Assembly: GCA_052034865.1 (NCBI GenBank)
Contig: JBPOIC010000024.1
Span: 1-64,000, forward strand
Reading direction: 5' to 3'
Source of the DNA: JBPOIC01 sp052034865
GTDB taxonomy: Bacteria; UBA10199; JADFYH01
DNA length: 64,000 nt
Part shown: positions 61,248 to 64,000 of the stretch, piece by piece
Numbering within the stretch: position 1 is the first letter of the stretch
Layout of the letters: each line of letters opens with the position of its first letter
Notes under the pieces: generated by a model
Told to the model about the DNA's origin: nothing
The model's input: only the letters and a program-made list of their open reading frames with translations
Databases searched by the model: none
Position numbers and translations under genes: made by a program

Positions 61248-64000
61248 TCAGGAAGAAGCGCTAAAATACTTCGCCTGAGGATGATGAAAGACAAAAGCCG
61301 AGACGCTTGCCTCAGGCTCCATCATGAATCCTTCGGTGAGATGAACTTCAATCTCTTCTGGACGAAGTAGCTTAAACAGATTGGCCTGATCTTCCAGGCG
61401 AGGACACGCCGGATATCCAGGAGAGTAGCGTTTGCCGCGATATTTGGCCTGAAAACGATCCATCATCTGCATTTGAGGATCATCCGGAAATCCCCACATG
61501 TTTCGGATTTTTCCATGGAGGTATTCTGCGTATGCCTCCGCTGTTTCCAAAGCAAGCGCCTGCAAGGCAAAGGATTTTAAGAATTTTCCTTCCTGTTTCC
61601 ATTTTTCTGCCAGCTCTCGAATCCCTTCCCCGGCACTCACGACAAATAGACAGACATTATCGATCGGCTGAAGTCCTGGAGCCGTATAGTCTGACAGGCA
61701 AAGATGGGGGGCTTCAGGTTGGCGTGGAAAATCAAGCGTCGTGAGCAAAGAGCCCTGGGTATCGTAAAGCTGAAGCGAGTTTTCATGGCTCGTGGCTTTA
61801 AAATACTGATAGATCGCCACGGGTTTCATCAGTCCCTGACGGCAGTAGGCTTTGACCTCTTCGACAGTTTGAAAAACCTCCAAAGCCTTTTTGCCTTCTT
61901 CATCCAGAAATTGAGGGGTCTTTTTAAATTCCTGAAGTTGTTTGATGGATTTTCCCTTAAGTCCCAAATGGCGGCCATAGAGCATGAGCGGATTGATGAA
62001 CGGCCAAAGGTGGTCGAGAGGCACATTGCGAATCACATGCCGATCAAAATCGGGAGGAGAGGGAATTTCCGACGTATTTAAAATCTGAACCTCGGAGGAG
62101 CGCGCCTTCACAACCTCCGTCTTTTTCTGAACACCCAAGCCAGATTCTTGAGCTTTTGCCGCCTGCCGTGCTTTCAAAGCAGCCTTCAACTCTTTCAGTC
62201 CTTCGGGATCACGAATTTTTTTAGCCAACTCCAATCCATCCATGGCATCCGAGGCATAGGCCACCAATCCGGAATAAGCGGGGGCAATTTTGAAATCAGT
62301 AAAATTGCGCGACAGGGCCGCCCCACCTACCAAAATAGGCAAATAAATTCCGGCCTTGGTTAAATCCTCTGCTGTCAAAACCATTTGTTGTGCAGATTTA
62401 ACGAGCAGTCCAGAAAGACCGAGCATATCTGGACAATGTTCCTTGATGGCAGCAATAATCTGTTCAGGAGGAATTTTGATTCCCAGGTTAATCACCTGAA
62501 ATCCATTGTTACTGAGAATGATATCCACCAGATTTTTTCCGATATCGTGAACATCTCCTTTTACTGTCGCCAGCAAAACTTTTCCACGCACAGCCGTATC
62601 GGCTTTATCCATGTGCGGCTCCAGATGGGCCACCGCGGCTTTCATTGCTTCGGCACTCTGAAGAACCTCGGCAACAATCAGTTCATTTTTATTAAACAGA
62701 CGCCCTACTTCATCCATTCCCTGCATGAGGGGGCCATTGATGATTTCTAAGGGTTTTAAATTTTTTAAGGCCTCGTCCAGATCGGCAGTCAAACCATCTT
62801 TGGATCCTTCGATGATATAGCGCTGGAGGCGTTGGTTGAGAGGAAGCGACTGCAGATCTTTTTTCACCTGAGGAGTTTTCTGGCGAAAGTAATTGGCGAA
62901 GGCATTGACGGGATCGTCTCCCCGTTGAAAAAGAAGATCTTCAGCGAGTTTTTTTTCTTCGTCGGGAATGGTGGGATAGCGCTCGAGTTTTTCAGCATTC
63001 ACAATCGCAAGATCAAGACCAGCCTGAACACAGTGATAAAGATAAACTGAATTCAACACCTCGCGTCCGGCGGGTGGGAGACCGAACGAAACATTCGAAA
63101 CGCCCAAAATGGTTTTGGTCAGCGGAAAAGCTTCTTTCACCAAACGAATGCCGGCGATAGTTTCCTGAGCGGAGTTGGCATAGTTCGCATCCCCCGTTCC
63201 GATTGGAAAAACCAGACAGTCCCAATAAATATCTTCCGGTTTCATCCCGTATTTTTCAGTCAAAAGCTGGTAGCTACGCATTGCAATTTCCAGTTTACGC
63301 TCGCGCGTAACCGCCATCCCCTGCACTTTATCTTCATCGATCATACCCACCACCAAAGCTGCACCAAACTTTTTTGCCATGGGAATGACTTTTTCAAATC
63401 GCTCTTCGCCTTCTTCCAGATTGATCGAATTGAGAATCGCTTTTCCTTGAGAATACGGAAGGGCCTTTTCAAAAACTTCTGGATCGGTGGAATCGATCAT
63501 CAAAGGTGCGCGGATTTTTTTAATGAGATGCTCCAAAAACCGGGTCATATCTGTCAGCTCATCCCGATCCGGATCTGCCATACAAACATCGATGATCTGC
63601 GCCCCTTTCTTCACCTGGGCGCGCCCGATCTCGCTGGCTTCTTCGTACTTTCCTTCAGCGATCAGTTGTTTGAACTTGCGACTTCCAATGACGTTCGTGC
63701 GCTCACCCACTAGAACCGGACGCATCTCGGGTGTGATTTCCAGATAATCAATTCCGGAAAGAAAAGAACGGGATTGCGATCTGGAAACGCGCGGTTTTTT
63801 TCCTTTTACCATCTCACTCAGCGCGCGAATGTGTGGGGCCGTGGTTCCGCAACAACCGCCCACGAGATTGATCCATCCCGCCTGAATAAAGCGATCGAGC
63901 ACACGCGCAATCATTTCGGGAGTTTCTAGATATTTTCCATTTTCATCAGGAAGCCCTGCGTTGGGAACACAGGCCACACGAGTTGTGGTGAAGGAGGAAA
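61248..64000 (-). CDS. metH: Cobalamin-dependent methionine synthase, 5' end outside the window
   Basis: The frame is open to the right edge, so the N-terminal homocysteine barrel is mostly missing; about 917 codons are present. It contains the zinc Cys pair GGCCGTTAPHI, the pterin-binding domain (RPVLVGERTNVIGSRKF onward), the cobalamin cap, the base-off cobalamin motif GDVHDIGKN, and the C-terminal AdoMet-activation domain (YSPGYPACP near the end). It transfers a methyl from methyltetrahydrofolate to homocysteine via cob(I)alamin. Any riboswitch would be upstream, beyond the window. An internal GTG at 63975-63977 is not the real start. Confidence 0.97.
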   Translation of the reverse strand, partial: SSFTTTRVACVPNAGLPDENGKYLETPEMIARVLDRFIQAGWINLVGGCCGTTAPHIRALSEMVKGKKPRVSRSQSRSFLSGIDYLEITPEMRPVLVGERTNVIGSRKFKQLIAEGKYEEASEIGRAQVKKGAQIIDVCMADPDRDELTDMTRFLEHLIKKIRAPLMIDSTDPEVFEKALPYSQGKAILNSINLEEGEERFEKVIPMAKKFGAALVVGMIDEDKVQGMAVTRERKLEIAMRSYQLLTEKYGMKPEDIYWDCLVFPIGTGDANYANSAQETIAGIRLVKEAFPLTKTILGVSNVSFGLPPAGREVLNSVYLYHCVQAGLDLAIVNAEKLERYPTIPDEEKKLAEDLLFQRGDDPVNAFANYFRQKTPQVKKDLQSLPLNQRLQRYIIEGSKDGLTADLDEALKNLKPLEIINGPLMQGMDEVGRLFNKNELIVAEVLQSAEAMKAAVAHLEPHMDKADTAVRGKVLLATVKGDVHDIGKNLVDIILSNNGFQVINLGIKIPPEQIIAAIKEHCPDMLGLSGLLVKSAQQMVLTAEDLTKAGIYLPILVGGAALSRNFTDFKIAPAYSGLVAYASDAMDGLELAKKIRDPEGLKELKAALKARQAAKAQESGLGVQKKTEVVKARSSEVQILNTSEIPSPPDFDRHVIRNVPLDHLWPFINPLMLYGRHLGLKGKSIKQLQEFKKTPQFLDEEGKKALEVFQTVEEVKAYCRQGLMKPVAIYQYFKATSHENSLQLYDTQGSLLTTLDFPRQPEAPHLCLSDYTAPGLQPIDNVCLFVVSAGEGIRELAEKWKQEGKFLKSFALQALALETAEAYAEYLHGKIRNMWGFPDDPQMQMMDRFQAKYRGKRYSPGYPACPRLEDQANLFKLLRPEEIEVHLTEGFMMEPEASVSAFVFHHPQAKYFSASS

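Overview
The window is a 64-kb chromosomal stretch from an uncultured-looking Gram-negative bacterium. Outer-membrane biogenesis genes (an Omp85 protein and TamB), lipoproteins with lipoboxes, TolB and a meso-diaminopimelate murein-peptide ligase (Mpl) show a diderm cell. A surface protein made of Myxococcus-type cysteine-rich (DUF4215) repeats with a Cys/hydrophobic/basic C-terminal tail, a seven-POTRA Omp85, a DUF2167 protein and many type IV pilus genes point to the old deltaproteobacterial radiation (Myxococcota, Bdellovibrionota or a related candidate lineage). This assignment is inference; no rRNA gene is present. I see no phage, IS element, integrase or CRISPR array.

Layout. 1-9.4 kb: a large CehA/McbA-type PHP metallohydrolase cut by the left edge, an orphan lipoprotein, comF on the minus strand, two unrecognised helical proteins, DUF167, a GH113-like glycosidase, a TIG lipoprotein and a small secreted protein. 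9.4-15 kb: a Maf-type glycosyltransferase (minus strand), then tolB, an Ppx/GppA phosphatase and a DUF2167 membrane protein. 15-20 kb: an isolated crotonyl-CoA carboxylase/reductase, a hotdog thioesterase, a ferritin-like protein, a Bcp peroxiredoxin and a D-2-hydroxyacid dehydrogenase. 20-25.4 kb: an acyl-CoA synthetase with a small membrane protein, then the gatCAB amidotransferase operon and a zinc-ribbon protein. 25.6-32.7 kb: prepilin peptidase, a small HTH regulator in an AT-rich island, then a shikimate-pathway cluster (aroC, aroK, aroB, aroQ) interleaved with a lipoprotein and two helical-repeat proteins. 32.7-40.5 kb: MscS channel, small membrane and secreted proteins, a glucose-dehydrogenase-like MDR enzyme divergent from a metal-dependent cyclase, and an osmoprotectant ABC transporter whose substrate-binding and permease domains are fused.

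40.6-52 kb: a tRNA-Arg and the most coherent system in the window, a type IV pilus locus. pilT is divergent from pilB, pilC, five prepilin-like genes, a membrane-anchored TPR protein, pilM-like, pilN-like and a PilO-like/GspC-like fusion. Gene content resembles the MSHA pilus locus, but no secretin is present. The prepilin peptidase about 15 kb upstream could process these prepilins. 52-58 kb: tamB followed by the seven-POTRA Omp85 gene, on the minus strand and convergent with the pilus locus. 58-64 kb: mpl, the DUF4215 surface protein, and metH cut by the right edge.

Intergenic spaces hold several strong intrinsic terminators and two families of dispersed palindromic REP-like elements (GTAGGGGC-type, three copies; GTCTTTGCGAG-type, one full and one degraded copy). 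The two best candidates for under-described biology are the secretin-less pilus locus with a His/Asp/Gly-repeat minor pilin and an inner-membrane/periplasmic fusion protein, and a 57-codon gene hidden behind the cyclase gene.
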